A stretch of 58,994 nt of DNA from IMG/VR virus record IMGVR_UViG_3300045778_000157, positions 1-58,994 of that record; one strand, given 5' to 3'. This DNA is from a virus. Shown here in pieces: positions 8,414 through 16,708 of the stretch; position 1 is the stretch's first letter, and every line of letters begins with the position of its first letter. The position numbers were made by a program, and so were the translations under genes. A model generated the notes under the pieces. It had not been told where the DNA came from and made no database searches. It saw nothing but the letters and a program-made list of their open reading frames with translations.

Positions 8414-10765
8414 TTATCCCGTCGCGTAGGCTGGAGAAGAGAAGTAGCCTTGCCCGTCCGAGCGGCCCGGGTTCGTCGGGTTCGCGACGTGGTTGCCCAT
8501 CGCCGAGGCGACCTTGCCGACGATGGCGCCCTTGTCGAGGTAGACGTTGCCCTGGAGCACGGCCTGTTTCGCGGGCGGCGGCGACGGAAGGACGACCTTC
8601 ATGCCGGACGCCGCCGCGCCGACAGCCGACTTGAACGCGGACATGAGGCTCTCTGCGGCCCTCGCGCCGACGTCGCCCCACCCCTTCGAGAACCATCCGT
8701 CGGACGCCGCCTTGGCCGCGTCCGCGCCGTCCTTCTTCGCCTGTGGGATGACGATGGCGGCGGCGGCTTTGGCCTTGGCGACGGCGCGGTCCTTCTCCTG
8801 CTGCGCGGCCAGCCTGTCCATTTCGGCCTGGTGCGCGTGCTGGTAGCCGGCGAGCCCCTTCTCGCCGGTCGGCTGCACCGCGCCGACCTTCACAAGGCCG
8901 CTCATGATCCCGTAGAGCGCGCCGGACGCCAGAGCGCCCGCGCCGAGTCCGAGAAGGACTGGAGGCGTCGCCGCGCCGATGGTCGGAAGGACCCCGAGCG
9001 TCGTCGGGGCGACGAGCGGCGCCTTCTTCAGCAGATTGTCGTTCGCGGCGTTGGGCAGGCCCTTGAGCGGGTTGATTCCGCCCGCCTTGAGAAGCGCGGC
9101 GGTGTTGGCGTCGGTCGCCAGCGTGTTGGCGGACGTCGCCGCGACGTTGGGCGCGTCCTTGCCGAACAGCGCGCCGAAGCCCTTGTAGAGCGCGACGAGT
9201 CCCACCCCTCCGACCGCGGTGGCCGCCGCAGTTTCCTTGTTGTCGAGGCCCATGCCCTTCGAGACCGACGCGATGGTCGTCAGGCCGGCGACGAGCCACC
9301 CCGCCGGCCCGAGCATGGCCAGGAGCGCGCTGGAGACGGCGATGGCGCCGAGCGCGACGAGGCCAGCGCCGATCCCGACGATGGTCTTGGCGATCTTCTC
9401 CACCTTCTCCGGGTTCTTGATCGCGTATTGCGACATGTCGCGCAGCGTCTCGGCGAGTGGCTTCAGCACCTTGTCGATCATCGGCTCAACGAGGGTGAGT
9501 CCGACGGAGGCCTGCAAGTCCTCCCACTTCTTTGAAACGCGGTCGCGCCACACCTGGGCGTCCTTCTCGCGCAGCCTGTCGGTGGCGTCTCCGGCTCCGG
9601 CGATGTTCTGCGCGCCGCGGTTCAACATGCGGTTGCCGTTCGGCAACAGGCCTTCGTCGAAGCCCTTCCACTGCGACTTCTGCGCGCCCCACGCGTCGGC
9701 GATGGCCTTCGCCATCTGCTCAGCGTCCTGGATGTTGACGGCGACGTGGTGCGCCTTTCCGTTCTTGCCGACGACGTCTATTCCGTCGCGCGAAAGCTTG
9801 TCGCGGAAGTCGTTCATCCACTTGGTCGGATCGTGCCTGAAAACCTCCGCCTCGAACGCCGACCCGGTCACGAAGTCCCTCTTTGCCTTCCCCGTGTCGG
9901 GATCGATCAGGCGGTTTTCGTGCTTCTGTATCCCCATGCGCTCCATAGCCGCCGCCATGTCCATGTTCGACGTGCGGCCGGCGTAGATGTTCTTGTACAT
10001 CATCGCAAGCGTGTTGCCCGCGCTGGTTCCCATGCCGCCGTTGGCCCACTCCATAAGGTTGCTGGCGACGAAGCTCTGGCCGTTCTTGTCGACGTCCCAA
10101 CCCTGCGCCGCCGCGCCCGCGCCCTTGACCACGGCCAGGAGCCTCATGCCGGAGGCGTTGTCGCCGAGCGCGGAAACGGTCTTGCGATACTTGTCCGCCA
10201 GCATCGCCGACTGCTCGGCGTCGCCGCCCGTAACGAGGTCGAAGGCGCGGGCCGCAGCCGCGATGTTCTTGCGGTCGAGAACCTTGTCGTTCTTGCCCTT
10301 TTCCGGCTTCACGAACGACATGACGTTGGAAAGGTTGTTGAACGCCGGCAGGAGGCGCGCAGACTCCGGCATGTCCTGAAACACCTTGTAGAGGTCTTTC
10401 AGCGTCTCGATGTTGCCCTCGAACGTCGAGTTCATGTTGCGTCCGGCCTCGGAATAGGCGGCGGTCTTGGCGATGGCCATGTCCATCGCCGCCGAGGCCT
10501 TCGGAAGCTGGTTCTCAAGCTGGTTCTGCACGTGGGCCAGCTTCTCGCCGTGCTCCTCGATGTGGCCCATCACCTTCAGCGTCTCGACGCCGAGCGCGAT
10601 CGATGCCGCGCCGCCGATCATGAGGGCCTTGTGGAACGAGGCGAAGCCCTTCTCCACCTCGCCCTGGAGGCGTTTGATGCCGAGGAGGTCGGCCGCGATG
10701 ACGGCGAGGCCTTTGGAGGCCCCGTTCGCCAGCGTGATCTCCATGCCGATTTCATAGACGGACAT
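8414..10765 (-). CDS. Tape measure protein
   Basis: 783 aa, the longest gene in the tail module, lying after the frameshifted chaperone genes. The N-terminal ~450 residues are largely helical. Two hydrophobic segments (about 455-490 and 600-640, Gly/Ala/Leu-rich) would cross the host membrane. An Ala/Lys-rich helical stretch (about 655-700) and a C-terminal tail follow. The ends NVYLDKGAIVGKV and GYFSSPAYATG resemble tape-measure C-termini. It sets tail length and is ejected ahead of the DNA. Confidence 0.85.
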   Translation of the reverse strand: MSVYEIGMEITLANGASKGLAVIAADLLGIKRLQGEVEKGFASFHKALMIGGAASIALGVETLKVMGHIEEHGEKLAHVQNQLENQLPKASAAMDMAIAKTAAYSEAGRNMNSTFEGNIETLKDLYKVFQDMPESARLLPAFNNLSNVMSFVKPEKGKNDKVLDRKNIAAAARAFDLVTGGDAEQSAMLADKYRKTVSALGDNASGMRLLAVVKGAGAAAQGWDVDKNGQSFVASNLMEWANGGMGTSAGNTLAMMYKNIYAGRTSNMDMAAAMERMGIQKHENRLIDPDTGKAKRDFVTGSAFEAEVFRHDPTKWMNDFRDKLSRDGIDVVGKNGKAHHVAVNIQDAEQMAKAIADAWGAQKSQWKGFDEGLLPNGNRMLNRGAQNIAGAGDATDRLREKDAQVWRDRVSKKWEDLQASVGLTLVEPMIDKVLKPLAETLRDMSQYAIKNPEKVEKIAKTIVGIGAGLVALGAIAVSSALLAMLGPAGWLVAGLTTIASVSKGMGLDNKETAAATAVGGVGLVALYKGFGALFGKDAPNVAATSANTLATDANTAALLKAGGINPLKGLPNAANDNLLKKAPLVAPTTLGVLPTIGAATPPVLLGLGAGALASGALYGIMSGLVKVGAVQPTGEKGLAGYQHAHQAEMDRLAAQQEKDRAVAKAKAAAAIVIPQAKKDGADAAKAASDGWFSKGWGDVGARAAESLMSAFKSAVGAAASGMKVVLPSPPPAKQAVLQGNVYLDKGAIVGKVASAMGNHVANPTNPGRSDGQGYFSSPAYATG

Positions 10766-10771
10766 GCTGCC

Positions 10772-11263
10772 TCACTTGCTGATCGGGATGTGGGTGCCGG
10801 AACCCGTCCACCCGTGGAAGCCGTTGCGCTGATACTTGCTTGAGAGGACGCCGTGGATGTGCCGCCCTGTGACGGCCACCACCTCCTTTTCCTTGTGGAC
10901 GGCGGCGATGCCGAGAACGGAGCGCGCCGGAAGGTTCCGCGACGTCCCGAGTTCGTGATACACCGCAAGCATGTTGTTCGAGCCGACCTCGGCCTTGGTG
11001 GAATCGAAGGTGCGTTCGTAGGAGTCGCGCATTTCGCCCGTCTCCAGCAGCGGGGTGTTGCCGTTGGCCTTGCGGGCGATGGTCTCGTCCTTCAAGTCCT
11101 CCCACGCCTTGAACGGCCCGGCGCCGCCCTGCTGGACCCCGGGCAGCGTCTTCACCTCTTCGAGGACGATGGCGGAGGCCAGATCGAGAGCCTCTTTGTT
11201 CGCAAGAGGCATCTGGACCGCGATAGCCATGAGGTGCGCCGCCATGCCTTCCAAGGTGAACAC
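10772..11263 (-). CDS. Tail completion / virion morphogenesis-like protein
   Basis: 163 aa from a GTG at 11263 with AAGGGGAG just upstream; an ATG at 11245 is the alternative. The arrangement L-E-T-G-E-M-R-D-S near residue 75, then YHELGTSRNLPARSVLG near 105, is typical of neck and minor tail proteins (HK97 gp10 / Mu gpG type). It lies between the frameshifted chaperone and the tape measure, an unusual place since neck proteins are normally encoded before the sheath. Confidence 0.65.
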   Translation of the reverse strand: MFTLEGMAAHLMAIAVQMPLANKEALDLASAIVLEEVKTLPGVQQGGAGPFKAWEDLKDETIARKANGNTPLLETGEMRDSYERTFDSTKAEVGSNNMLAVYHELGTSRNLPARSVLGIAAVHKEKEVVAVTGRHIHGVLSSKYQRNGFHGWTGSGTHIPISK

Positions 11264-11265
11264 CG

Positions 11266-11448
11266 CTAACTCCCCTTCTTCTCCACCCAGTCCATCTTAT
11301 CGAGGTCGAAATCCATGCCGGAGTTCTGTTCGCCGAGGACGATCATGTGGGCCATGAGTTCCCACGTCTCCATGTCCTCGGCCCGCTCGTATGGGACCCC
11401 GTGATCCGCGCAGTAGCACAACATGCGGAACTCGGAGTCCTCGATTAG
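11266..11448 (-). CDS. Frameshift extension of tail assembly chaperone (GT-type)
   Basis: Sixty codons reached by a -1 shift on the heptamer A-AAA-AAC (11454-11448) at the end of the upstream gene. Reading resumes at 11448 and ends at TAG 11268-11266. The added peptide is acidic with a plausible composition (L-I-E-D-S-E-F-R-M-L-C-Y-C then A-E-D-M-E-T-W-E-L-M) and no start codon of its own near the front. In myo- and siphoviruses this position holds a G/GT chaperone pair that loads the tape measure. Confidence 0.82.
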   Translation of the reverse strand, partial: LIEDSEFRMLCYCADHGVPYERAEDMETWELMAHMIVLGEQNSGMDFDLDKMDWVEKKGS

Positions 11449-11771
11449 TTTTTTGTGGCTTCCTTCTCGTCCTCGCCGACCGAGGAAAAGGCCGCGTCGT
11501 AGGCCTCGGAAATGGTGCCGATGGTGTCGTTGTCGTCGTCGAACTGTTCGACGAGAGCCTCAAGCTGCGTCACGTTCTGCGGGAACGCCTGGGGGGTTCC
11601 GTCGATGGCCTTGACGGCCACCACCATCGTGGCGATGCCCGAATAGGCGAAGTTGCGGACGTTGTCCGCGCCCAACAGGCGCAGGAGGGCCATGCGCTTG
11701 GCGCCGCGAATCTTCGCCAGCGTCAGGGTGCGCCCGTCCTTCAGTTCAACCGTGGTTTCCTTGCCAGCCAT
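11445..11771 (-). CDS. Tail assembly chaperone (G-type)
   Basis: 108 aa. It begins MAGKETTVELKDGRTLTLAKIRG and has a helical middle. The last codons are ACA AAA AAC TAA, a canonical -1 slippery heptamer in the right phase followed at once by the stop. It lies between the tube and tape measure genes, the standard location of the chaperone. A strong hairpin with a U-tract precedes it, so it is probably made at a lower level than tube protein. Confidence 0.85.
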   Translation of the reverse strand: MAGKETTVELKDGRTLTLAKIRGAKRMALLRLLGADNVRNFAYSGIATMVVAVKAIDGTPQAFPQNVTQLEALVEQFDDDNDTIGTISEAYDAAFSSVGEDEKEATKN

Positions 11772-11789
11772 GTCCAAATCCCTCCTGCG

Positions 11790-11814
11790 AAAAAGGGGCG
11801 GGATGAACCGCCCC
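11790..11814 (-). terminator. Intrinsic terminator or attenuator after the tube gene
   Basis: On the minus strand, GGGGCGG-TTCATC-CCGCCCC is followed by five T (11794-11790). It sits in the 83-bp gap between the tube gene and the tail chaperone gene. Partial termination here would keep tube protein high relative to chaperone and tape measure. Confidence 0.75.
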
Positions 11815-11854
11815 CTCCAATCCGAATAGCCCCACTCCGCGCCCTTTGGAAAGG

Positions 11855-12304
11855 TCAGATGAGGCGGACCCTGCGCGAGGCCTTGCCGGACACCTTGAAG
11901 GTCACCAAGGACGTCGCCTTGATGTTGCCGAGGTCGCTCGGCTTCAGGGCCACGCCGCGGAACTGGTAGACGGAGATCGAGCCGTCCGATTCGCGGATGG
12001 TCTCGTTCACCGTCACGTTCTTGATGGTGCCGCCGCCGTAATAGGCCGCGTCGTTGGCGGCGACCCACCGCTCGAAGAACGGGCTGTCGCGATCCATCGT
12101 CCACGACAGTTCGTAGCCCTTGGGGACCACGCCGTAGCGGATATCGCCGTCGATGCCGTTCGATTCGAGGTCGGCGGTGAGGGCCTTCGCGTCGAAGTCG
12201 GTGATGTTGCCGAAGCGCAGCACGTCGCCCGTCGAATCGACGAGGTCAATCGAGTAGTCCTTGCCGAGGGTAAAGACGCCATACCCCGTGTCGATTCCAG
12301 CCAT
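11855..12304 (-). CDS. Tail tube protein
   Basis: 149 aa, immediately after the sheath gene. It is a compact beta-rich sequence (GYGVFTLGKDYSIDLVD..., a KALTADLESNGIDGDIRYG segment, and a C-terminal GVALKPSDLGNIKATSLVTFKV), consistent with the tube fold of contractile phages. Size and order sheath-tube-chaperone support the call. Hairpins flank the gene on both sides, as often seen for highly expressed structural genes. Confidence 0.8.
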   Translation of the reverse strand: MAGIDTGYGVFTLGKDYSIDLVDSTGDVLRFGNITDFDAKALTADLESNGIDGDIRYGVVPKGYELSWTMDRDSPFFERWVAANDAAYYGGGTIKNVTVNETIRESDGSISVYQFRGVALKPSDLGNIKATSLVTFKVSGKASRRVRLI

Positions 12305-12333
12305 GTTCCCGTTCCTTCTCTTGTCCTGTCAAA

Positions 12334-12355
12334 GGCGGGCGGTTTCCCGCCCGCC
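12334..12355 (-). terminator. Hairpin between sheath and tube genes
   Basis: Nine-bp stem GGCGGGCGG / CCGCCCGCC. On the minus strand the loop is GAAA (GNRA type), followed by TTT. It is a likely partial terminator or mRNA-stabilising structure between two abundant structural genes. Confidence 0.6.
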
Positions 12356-12360
12356 CGTGG

Positions 12361-13926
12361 TTACGCCGCGAGGCTGAAAGTCTGCGAGGGATCGACCACC
12401 GCGACCGTCTGTCCCGCCTCAAGCGACAGGATGAAGAAGCGCGTGACGGACAGGTAGGTGACCTGGGCGTAGGCGTTCTCGTAGCCGAGCGCGGTGAGGG
12501 CCGGGTTGTTGTTGCCGTCGTCGAGTTCGGTGGCGAAGGGCAGCGAGCCGTCCGCCGTGCCGATCATGCCCGCCGTCTCCAGCGCGGCGAAGAACGCGTC
12601 GAGGGTGGCCTTGGCCTTCCTGCGCTGCCCCGACGATTGCAGGGTGCCGACATACTTGCCGAGCCCGCCGTTGAGCGTCGAACAGATGAACGACGTCATC
12701 CGCGTCCAGTTGTCGCCGTTCACCGCCGCGTTGGACGAGGCGTTGAGGCCAGTCGCGCCGCCGAAGTGGTTCCCGCCGGGGCAGGGGTAAATGATCGCGT
12801 CGAGGCCGTTGGTGTTGAGAATCGTGAGGTCGGCGTTCGAGTAGGCGAGGCCGGAGTTGCTAGTCTGCGTGGCGACGACGGCGCCGAACTGCTTGTTGAG
12901 CGAGGATTCCTGCGGCGCGAGGATGCCGAACTGCCCGAGGAAGTGGGCGGCGGGCGAGACGAGGCGCATCGGTACCTGGTTGTAGGTGTCGTTCCAGTAG
13001 GCCCAGTCGCCGAGGACGACCTTCAGCCACGGGGTGTCGATGCCCGCCGTGTTCTTCGCGGCGACGGCGGCGGTGATGGACTGTCCCGCGGGGCCGACCA
13101 CGATGCCGTAGGAGGCCTCTGACAGGGCGTAGGAGGCCTGTGAGGCCCAGGTGGTGGTGCCGGTGACGTCGGCGAGGGTGAAGGCGGTGCAGCCCTTCCC
13201 GCGCAGGGTGTAGAGGCCGGTGCGCGGCGAACCGTCCGTGCCGAGCAACACGCCCTCGATCTGGGCCTGGGTGAGGCCGGAGAAGGCGGCGCCGTCCGTG
13301 CCGCCCGTGAAGGCGAGGGAGGCGGAGGCGGGAACGGCGTCGGTGCCGTTCCCGGCGATGTTGTCGAACACCTCCTGCTGGGAGCCGAGGGTGACGACGA
13401 CGCGCACCGTGTTCGGCTTGGTTCCGGCGACGACGGCGAAGCCGAGCGCGTTGCCGAGCGAACCGGTGTATTTCGCGGCGACGATGAGGCTGCCGGAATC
13501 GACCGACGCCACGACGAGGTTCGAGGACGAGCGGATCTGCGAAATGCCGTTGTTCACCGCGTTGGCGACGGCGTTGGCGAAGGAGGCGGCGATGGAGGCC
13601 GCGACGAGGGTCGCCGTGGCGGCGGTGTCGGTGCCGTCGGAGACGCGGACGCCGTAGGCCACCGAGCCGCCCTGCTGGAGCGCGACGACGAGGTGGGTCG
13701 ACAGGTCGTATTGGCGCAGCGCGGGCTTGCCGAACATGAGGCCGATGTTGCCCGGGTTGCCGACCGGCATCGGCGAGTTCACCGGACCCCACGAGGCCAC
13801 GCCGACCGCGCCGACGATGTTCGACGGGACGCCGTTCAACAGAAGCTGCTGCGGGATGAGGACGATGTAGAGGCCCGGGACGGACAGGGCGGTGGTGTTC
13901 AACAGCCCCTGCATGAAAAGGTTCAT
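12361..13926 (-). CDS. Tail sheath protein
   Basis: 521 aa, the main evidence for a contractile tail. Features: PGLYIVLIPQQLLLNGVPSNIVGAVG near the N-terminus, W-G-P-V-N-S-P, a variable outer domain, then DTPWLKVVLGDWAYWNDTYN and a C-terminal conserved region with ALGYENAYAQVTYLSVTRFFILSLEAGQ. This matches Mu gpL-like sheath proteins in size and layout. It would polymerise around the tube and contract during infection. Confidence 0.88.
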   Translation of the reverse strand: MNLFMQGLLNTTALSVPGLYIVLIPQQLLLNGVPSNIVGAVGVASWGPVNSPMPVGNPGNIGLMFGKPALRQYDLSTHLVVALQQGGSVAYGVRVSDGTDTAATATLVAASIAASFANAVANAVNNGISQIRSSSNLVVASVDSGSLIVAAKYTGSLGNALGFAVVAGTKPNTVRVVVTLGSQQEVFDNIAGNGTDAVPASASLAFTGGTDGAAFSGLTQAQIEGVLLGTDGSPRTGLYTLRGKGCTAFTLADVTGTTTWASQASYALSEASYGIVVGPAGQSITAAVAAKNTAGIDTPWLKVVLGDWAYWNDTYNQVPMRLVSPAAHFLGQFGILAPQESSLNKQFGAVVATQTSNSGLAYSNADLTILNTNGLDAIIYPCPGGNHFGGATGLNASSNAAVNGDNWTRMTSFICSTLNGGLGKYVGTLQSSGQRRKAKATLDAFFAALETAGMIGTADGSLPFATELDDGNNNPALTALGYENAYAQVTYLSVTRFFILSLEAGQTVAVVDPSQTFSLAA

Positions 13927-13938
13927 CGCGCTAGTTCC

Positions 13939-14124
13939 TTACTTGGTGGCCGCAGGAGCGGCGGGGGTGACGGGAGCGGGAGTCGGCGCGGGCCTGTCCT
14001 TGACCGGAACCACGAACCGCCTGTGGCTGGCGAGGACCGAGGCCTCGTCGGCGGCGGCGACCTGTTGGCCGCGCCTGTAGTTGCCGAAGGGGTTTACAAC
14101 GATGAGAGCCATTTTCGTCCTCAT
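13939..14124 (-). CDS. Small protein upstream of the sheath, DUF2635-like
   Basis: 61 aa if started at the ATG at 14124 (ATGA overlap with the upstream gene); MALIVVNPF at 14112 is the alternative start. The core is a short beta-rich segment VVNPFGNYRRGQQV, followed by SHRRFVVPV and a Pro/Ala tail. Small proteins of this kind precede Mu-type sheath genes. Function unknown. Confidence 0.7.
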   Translation of the reverse strand: MRTKMALIVVNPFGNYRRGQQVAAADEASVLASHRRFVVPVKDRPAPTPAPVTPAAPAATK

Positions 14125-14918
14125 GAACCGGGCGTCTGATTCTGAAAGTTGACAATGCCCACGCCAGGGACCGTTTGCAACACAACGTCGGGATACTCGA
14201 CCCAATAGCGGAAGTCGCGGCGATAGATGCCGTCCTTCTGTTCGAGGTCCACGTTCATGGAGCGCGAGTAGCGGATTTTTCCCGCCGTGCCGTCCGCCAG
14301 CCGCAGGAACGTCGCGGCGCGCAGGGGCGTCCCGATGGCCTTGGCGACGGCCACGCGCAGCGGGTCGCTCGGCGCCCACACCGTCACGATGAACTCGCGC
14401 TCGGTGCGCCCGACTTCCTCCGCCGTCACGCCGATGGTGGACACCGCCAGCCGCCCGTCCGCGAGGTGCTGCAACAGGAACGAGTCGGCCGATGCCACCG
14501 CGCCTTGGATCTGCGCCGCAAGCCTCCCCACGAGGGTGGCGAGGGTGTCGCCCGAGTCCGCGATCACGGCGTAGACCACGCCGCGCAGCGAATAGCCTAT
14601 CGCCTGTCCCGACGACAGGACGCCCGACAGCGTGGCGGTGTCGCCGCTCACCGTCCACGCCAGCGTCGAGGTCGGCGCGACCATCACCTCTTCGTCGCGC
14701 CCGTAGATCGTCATGTCGCGCTCGACCCCCTCGGCGTTGAACACCGAGACGTTCACCGCGCCGCGCTTCAAGTCCTTGTCGAGTTCCGCCGCGATGGGCC
14801 ACCCGCGATAGACCTTGGCGGGCGCGGCGACGGCGGACGGCTGCGACGGGCCGTCGGGGTAGAGCAACAGGGCCACGGCGTCCACCAGGGCCATTTCGAC
14901 GTCGTAGATATCCGCCAT
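14121..14918 (-). CDS. Neck / tail terminator-like protein
   Basis: 265 aa. The N-terminus (MADIYDVEMALVDAVALLLYPDG) and GWPIAAELDKDLKRGAVNVSVFN near residue 40 fit tail completion proteins placed between connectors and sheath. The middle has strand-rich repeats. The stop overlaps the next gene by ATGA. It may form the gateway between head and tail. No specific family can be named with confidence. Confidence 0.6.
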   Translation of the reverse strand: MADIYDVEMALVDAVALLLYPDGPSQPSAVAAPAKVYRGWPIAAELDKDLKRGAVNVSVFNAEGVERDMTIYGRDEEVMVAPTSTLAWTVSGDTATLSGVLSSGQAIGYSLRGVVYAVIADSGDTLATLVGRLAAQIQGAVASADSFLLQHLADGRLAVSTIGVTAEEVGRTEREFIVTVWAPSDPLRVAVAKAIGTPLRAATFLRLADGTAGKIRYSRSMNVDLEQKDGIYRRDFRYWVEYPDVVLQTVPGVGIVNFQNQTPGS

Positions 14919-14919
14919 G

Positions 14920-15024
14920 TCACTCGCCTCCCCAGTCGCCGTCGCCCCACGGCTTTAGGCCGACCTTCCTGTTCGCCAGCGTGTGGGTGCTGTCGCTGAG
15001 GACGCGCAGGACGCCTTTTCTCAT
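14920..15024 (-). CDS. Very small protein in the connector region
   Basis: 34 aa, beginning MRKGVLRVLSDSTHTLANRK and ending in a Gly/Trp/Asp-rich tail. The start is coupled to the upstream stop (ATGA) and the stop is one base from the next start. The tight coupling argues that it is translated. Function unknown. Confidence 0.5.
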   Translation of the reverse strand: MRKGVLRVLSDSTHTLANRKVGLKPWGDGDWGGE

Positions 15025-15377
15025 GCCGTGAGCCTCTCGCAGCGCAGCTTCCACCCGAGGAAGTTCGGGTATTCGTTGAGGACGGAGAACACGCGGCCAA
15101 GGTCGTCGGTGAGCCTGTCGCCGCGCTGGAGACCTCCGGCGGGAATCCTCCCCTTCGGGATGAGGATCTTCCACTCGCCCTTGCGCTCGTCTGTGGGGAG
15201 GTTCTCGCGGTTGCCCATGGACCCCTGCCCCGATTCCTGGATCGAGGCGGGGACGGCGCGGAACAGCGTGGCGTCGGTGGTCTTGGACTGCCCGCGATAG
15301 GCCTCCACGCGCCCGACCGCGTTGCCCGACACGGTGCGGACGACGTCGATGCGCCTGTCGTAGGGGCCGATGCTCAT
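15021..15377 (-). CDS. Head completion / head-tail joining protein
   Basis: 118 aa. The start at 15377 is coupled by ATGA to the upstream connector gene. The middle of the protein has beta-strand pattern (GEWKILIPKGRIPAGGLQRGDRLTDDLGRVFSVL), similar to SPP1 gp16 / HK97-type stopper proteins that close the head after packaging. The longer frame running upstream in this phase is antisense to nothing real and was cut here. Confidence 0.65.
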   Translation of the reverse strand: MSIGPYDRRIDVVRTVSGNAVGRVEAYRGQSKTTDATLFRAVPASIQESGQGSMGNRENLPTDERKGEWKILIPKGRIPAGGLQRGDRLTDDLGRVFSVLNEYPNFLGWKLRCERLTA

Positions 15378-16354
15378 TTCCACGTCCTCACGCGATAGGG
15401 GTCGAGGATGCTCTTCGCGTCGGGGACGAGGTAGGGGGAATCCGCCCCCGCCCTGCGCGGCCCAGCGCCGCCGCCGCCCGAGCGCGCCGTGGAGCGGCGG
15501 AACTCCTGATCGCCGGCCTTGACGGAGGCCAGCGCGCCGCCAACGAACGTGTCGCCGAGTTTGTGGACCGCCGTCGCCACCATCGCCGTGGCGATCTTTA
15601 TGTTCTCGGGCAGCGTTCCCGAGGCCCATCCGGCGAGGTAGCGCACCCGCACCTCCGTGAAGTAGGCCAGCATGATTCCGGCCGGAACCCACACGCTGCC
15701 CGTGGTGACGCTCACCGACGCGCTTGCGACGTTCACGTATTCCCACAGCGCGGGGGAGCCGAAGGCCGAGAGCGTCGAGAGCATGTTCATTTCGTTGAAC
15801 ATGCCGTATTGCTGATCGCTGCGCCGCCCGTAGCCGTAGCGGCCCGCCAGCGACATGAGGCGGGCGAAGTTCGGGCGCATCACCTGGGTGACGCTGCGCC
15901 GATCCGGCATGTTGGATTCCTCTAGGATGCACAGGCCGAAGTCGAGGGTGCAGTTGGCCGCGTGTTCCGCCGAGACGCCCGAGAGGACGACGTAGGCCGC
16001 GACGCCGTTCTGCGCGTCCTGAGACGAGCACACCACCGCCGTTTCGCACGTCTCGGGGTCGCCCCTGTCGAGGACGACCACCTCGCCGATCATGTCCGTG
16101 CCGAGGACGGCGTTTCCGAGCGGCACCACGACGTTAACGCCGGGGGAAATTCCCGCCGCCGCCTTCAGGGTGCGCGACGGAACGAGCTTCGTCATCCACG
16201 CGGGGTTGCCGTCCTTGTCCACCTCGTAGGTCAGCCCCTCGGGGCGGCGGAGGTAGGAATCGACGATGGACGAGGCCTGATTGATCTCGGACTGGGTGAT
16301 GCCGTCCGGCAACCCGAAGGCCTCAATGTCCTCAACGGGGTCGAGATAGCCCAT
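15374..16354 (-). CDS. Head-tail connector protein
   Basis: 326 aa from the ATG at 16354, two bases after the preceding stop. The N-terminus (DPVEDIEAFGLPDGITQSEINQASSIVDSYL) resembles gp6-type connector adaptors, which have a helical DNA-exit channel. The rest is longer than typical adaptors and ends in a Gly/Arg-rich tail. It lies between the capsid and the stopper-like gene. An extended adaptor is the best guess. Confidence 0.55.
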   Translation of the reverse strand: MGYLDPVEDIEAFGLPDGITQSEINQASSIVDSYLRRPEGLTYEVDKDGNPAWMTKLVPSRTLKAAAGISPGVNVVVPLGNAVLGTDMIGEVVVLDRGDPETCETAVVCSSQDAQNGVAAYVVLSGVSAEHAANCTLDFGLCILEESNMPDRRSVTQVMRPNFARLMSLAGRYGYGRRSDQQYGMFNEMNMLSTLSAFGSPALWEYVNVASASVSVTTGSVWVPAGIMLAYFTEVRVRYLAGWASGTLPENIKIATAMVATAVHKLGDTFVGGALASVKAGDQEFRRSTARSGGGGAGPRRAGADSPYLVPDAKSILDPYRVRTWK

Positions 16355-16356
16355 TT

Positions 16357-16602
16357 TCAGCCCTTCAGTTTGAAGCCCGCGGGAAGGATGATGCTTGAGT
16401 TCCTTCCGAGGTTGTTGGCAACCATATACCGCCCGACGGCGTCCGGCACGTGGGCCACGCCATACTCGAAGTCGATGTGGAAGTTCTTCGGCTTGCCGTC
16501 CGCGCCGAACCAGTCGGCGGGGTCTGCGGCCCTGTCCCGCCCCGGCGCGATGCTCACCGACGACATGGGACGGCCCATGTCGCATTGCCTGAAAATCCGC
16601 AT
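16357..16602 (-). CDS. Small protein after the capsid gene
   Basis: 81 aa: MRIFRQCDMGRPMSS, then N-F-H-I-D-F-E-Y-G-V-A-H-V and R-Y-M-V-A-N-N-L. It is compact with alternating hydrophobics. It lies between the major capsid gene and the connector genes, a place often taken by a head accessory or decoration protein. No family recognised. Confidence 0.6.
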   Translation of the reverse strand: MRIFRQCDMGRPMSSVSIAPGRDRAADPADWFGADGKPKNFHIDFEYGVAHVPDAVGRYMVANNLGRNSSIILPAGFKLKG

Positions 16603-16639
16603 CGCCCACTCCGTTTCGAAGAACCGCCTACACGTTCCT

Positions 16640-16680
16640 TAAAACGGAAACGGCGCCGCAGCCAAGGGCCACGGCGCCGT
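16640..16680 (-). terminator. Terminator-like hairpin after the capsid gene
   Basis: Inverted repeat ACGGCGCCG (16650-16658) and CGGCGCCGT (16672-16680). On the minus strand it is followed by TTTCCGTTTT. It lies just after the major capsid stop, so it probably reduces read-through into the neck genes. Confidence 0.6.
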
Positions 16681-16708
16681 CCTTTTCCGTCACCCTCGCG
16701 GGAGGGGA

